Below, in pieces: positions 6,200-6,208 of a stretch of DNA of 6,208 nt. The DNA is taken from assembly GCA_016196415.1 (NCBI GenBank), contig JACPXS010000061.1:1-6208 (forward strand), written 5' to 3'. How positions within the stretch are numbered: the first letter of the stretch is position 1; every line of letters begins with the position of its first letter. The position numbers and the translations under genes are program-made. The stretch is from Candidatus Omnitrophota bacterium. Its GTDB lineage: Bacteria; Omnitrophota; Koll11; Aquiviventales; Aquiviventaceae. The notes beneath the pieces were generated by a model, which had not been told where the DNA came from, searched no databases, and saw only the letters and a program-made list of their open reading frames with translations.

Positions 6200-6208
6200 C
6201 ACCGGACC
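6199..6208 (-). CDS. Possible 3' end of an upstream operon gene (last codons only)
   Basis: Reading into the window from the right edge, the codons GTC CGG TGA end at 6199 and would overlap the ATG of the transglutaminase-like gene in a TGATG. This repeats the form of two other junctions in the window and suggests another coupled gene upstream. Two sense codons cannot identify it, and the TGA may be chance. Confidence 0.25.

Overview
The window is a slice of a GC-rich bacterial surface-glycan locus. Every gene I can support lies on the minus strand, so transcription runs from the right edge (about 6200) to the left edge (1). Genes overlap by 1 to 23 bases or abut, and the largest gap is 9 bases. 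I see no internal promoter, terminator, RNA gene, repeat array, IS element or CRISPR array. The most economical reading is one stretch of a single polycistronic operon that continues past both ends. The organism cannot be named from this sequence. The GC-rich codon use and the combination of a transglutaminase-like protein, nonulosonate genes and an ACP/ligase cassette would suit an environmental Gram-negative lineage such as Nitrospirota or NC10, but that is a guess.

Layout in transcription order: (1) 6199-5471, a membrane-anchored transglutaminase-like protein whose catalytic cysteine position appears to hold aspartate; (2) 5492-4806, a NeuA-type CMP-nonulosonate cytidylyltransferase; (3) 4828-3812, a NeuB-type nonulosonate synthase with a C-terminal SAF domain; (4) 3802-2831, a short SerA-like D-2-hydroxyacid dehydrogenase without an ACT domain; (5) 2831-1356, an AMP-forming acyl ligase; (6) 1359-1090, a freestanding acyl carrier protein; (7) 1089-283, an Antibiotic_NAT (AAC(3)-fold) N-acyltransferase; (8) 283-1, the 5' part of an unrecognised, probably glycan-related protein cut by the window edge. 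A possible upstream gene ends with TGA at 6201-6199.

How they may work together: NeuB condenses phosphoenolpyruvate with a hexosamine-type sugar to give a nine-carbon acid (sialic, legionaminic or a relative), and NeuA activates it as the CMP sugar. The next four genes look like a self-contained acyl-decoration cassette. The dehydrogenase could make a hydroxy acid, the ligase could adenylate an acid and load it on the ACP, and the NAT-family enzyme could transfer it to an amino group of the sugar. The enzyme families are well supported. The link between them is inference, and it is the most interesting point in the window. The genes that make the NeuB substrate are not present here and should lie outside the window.
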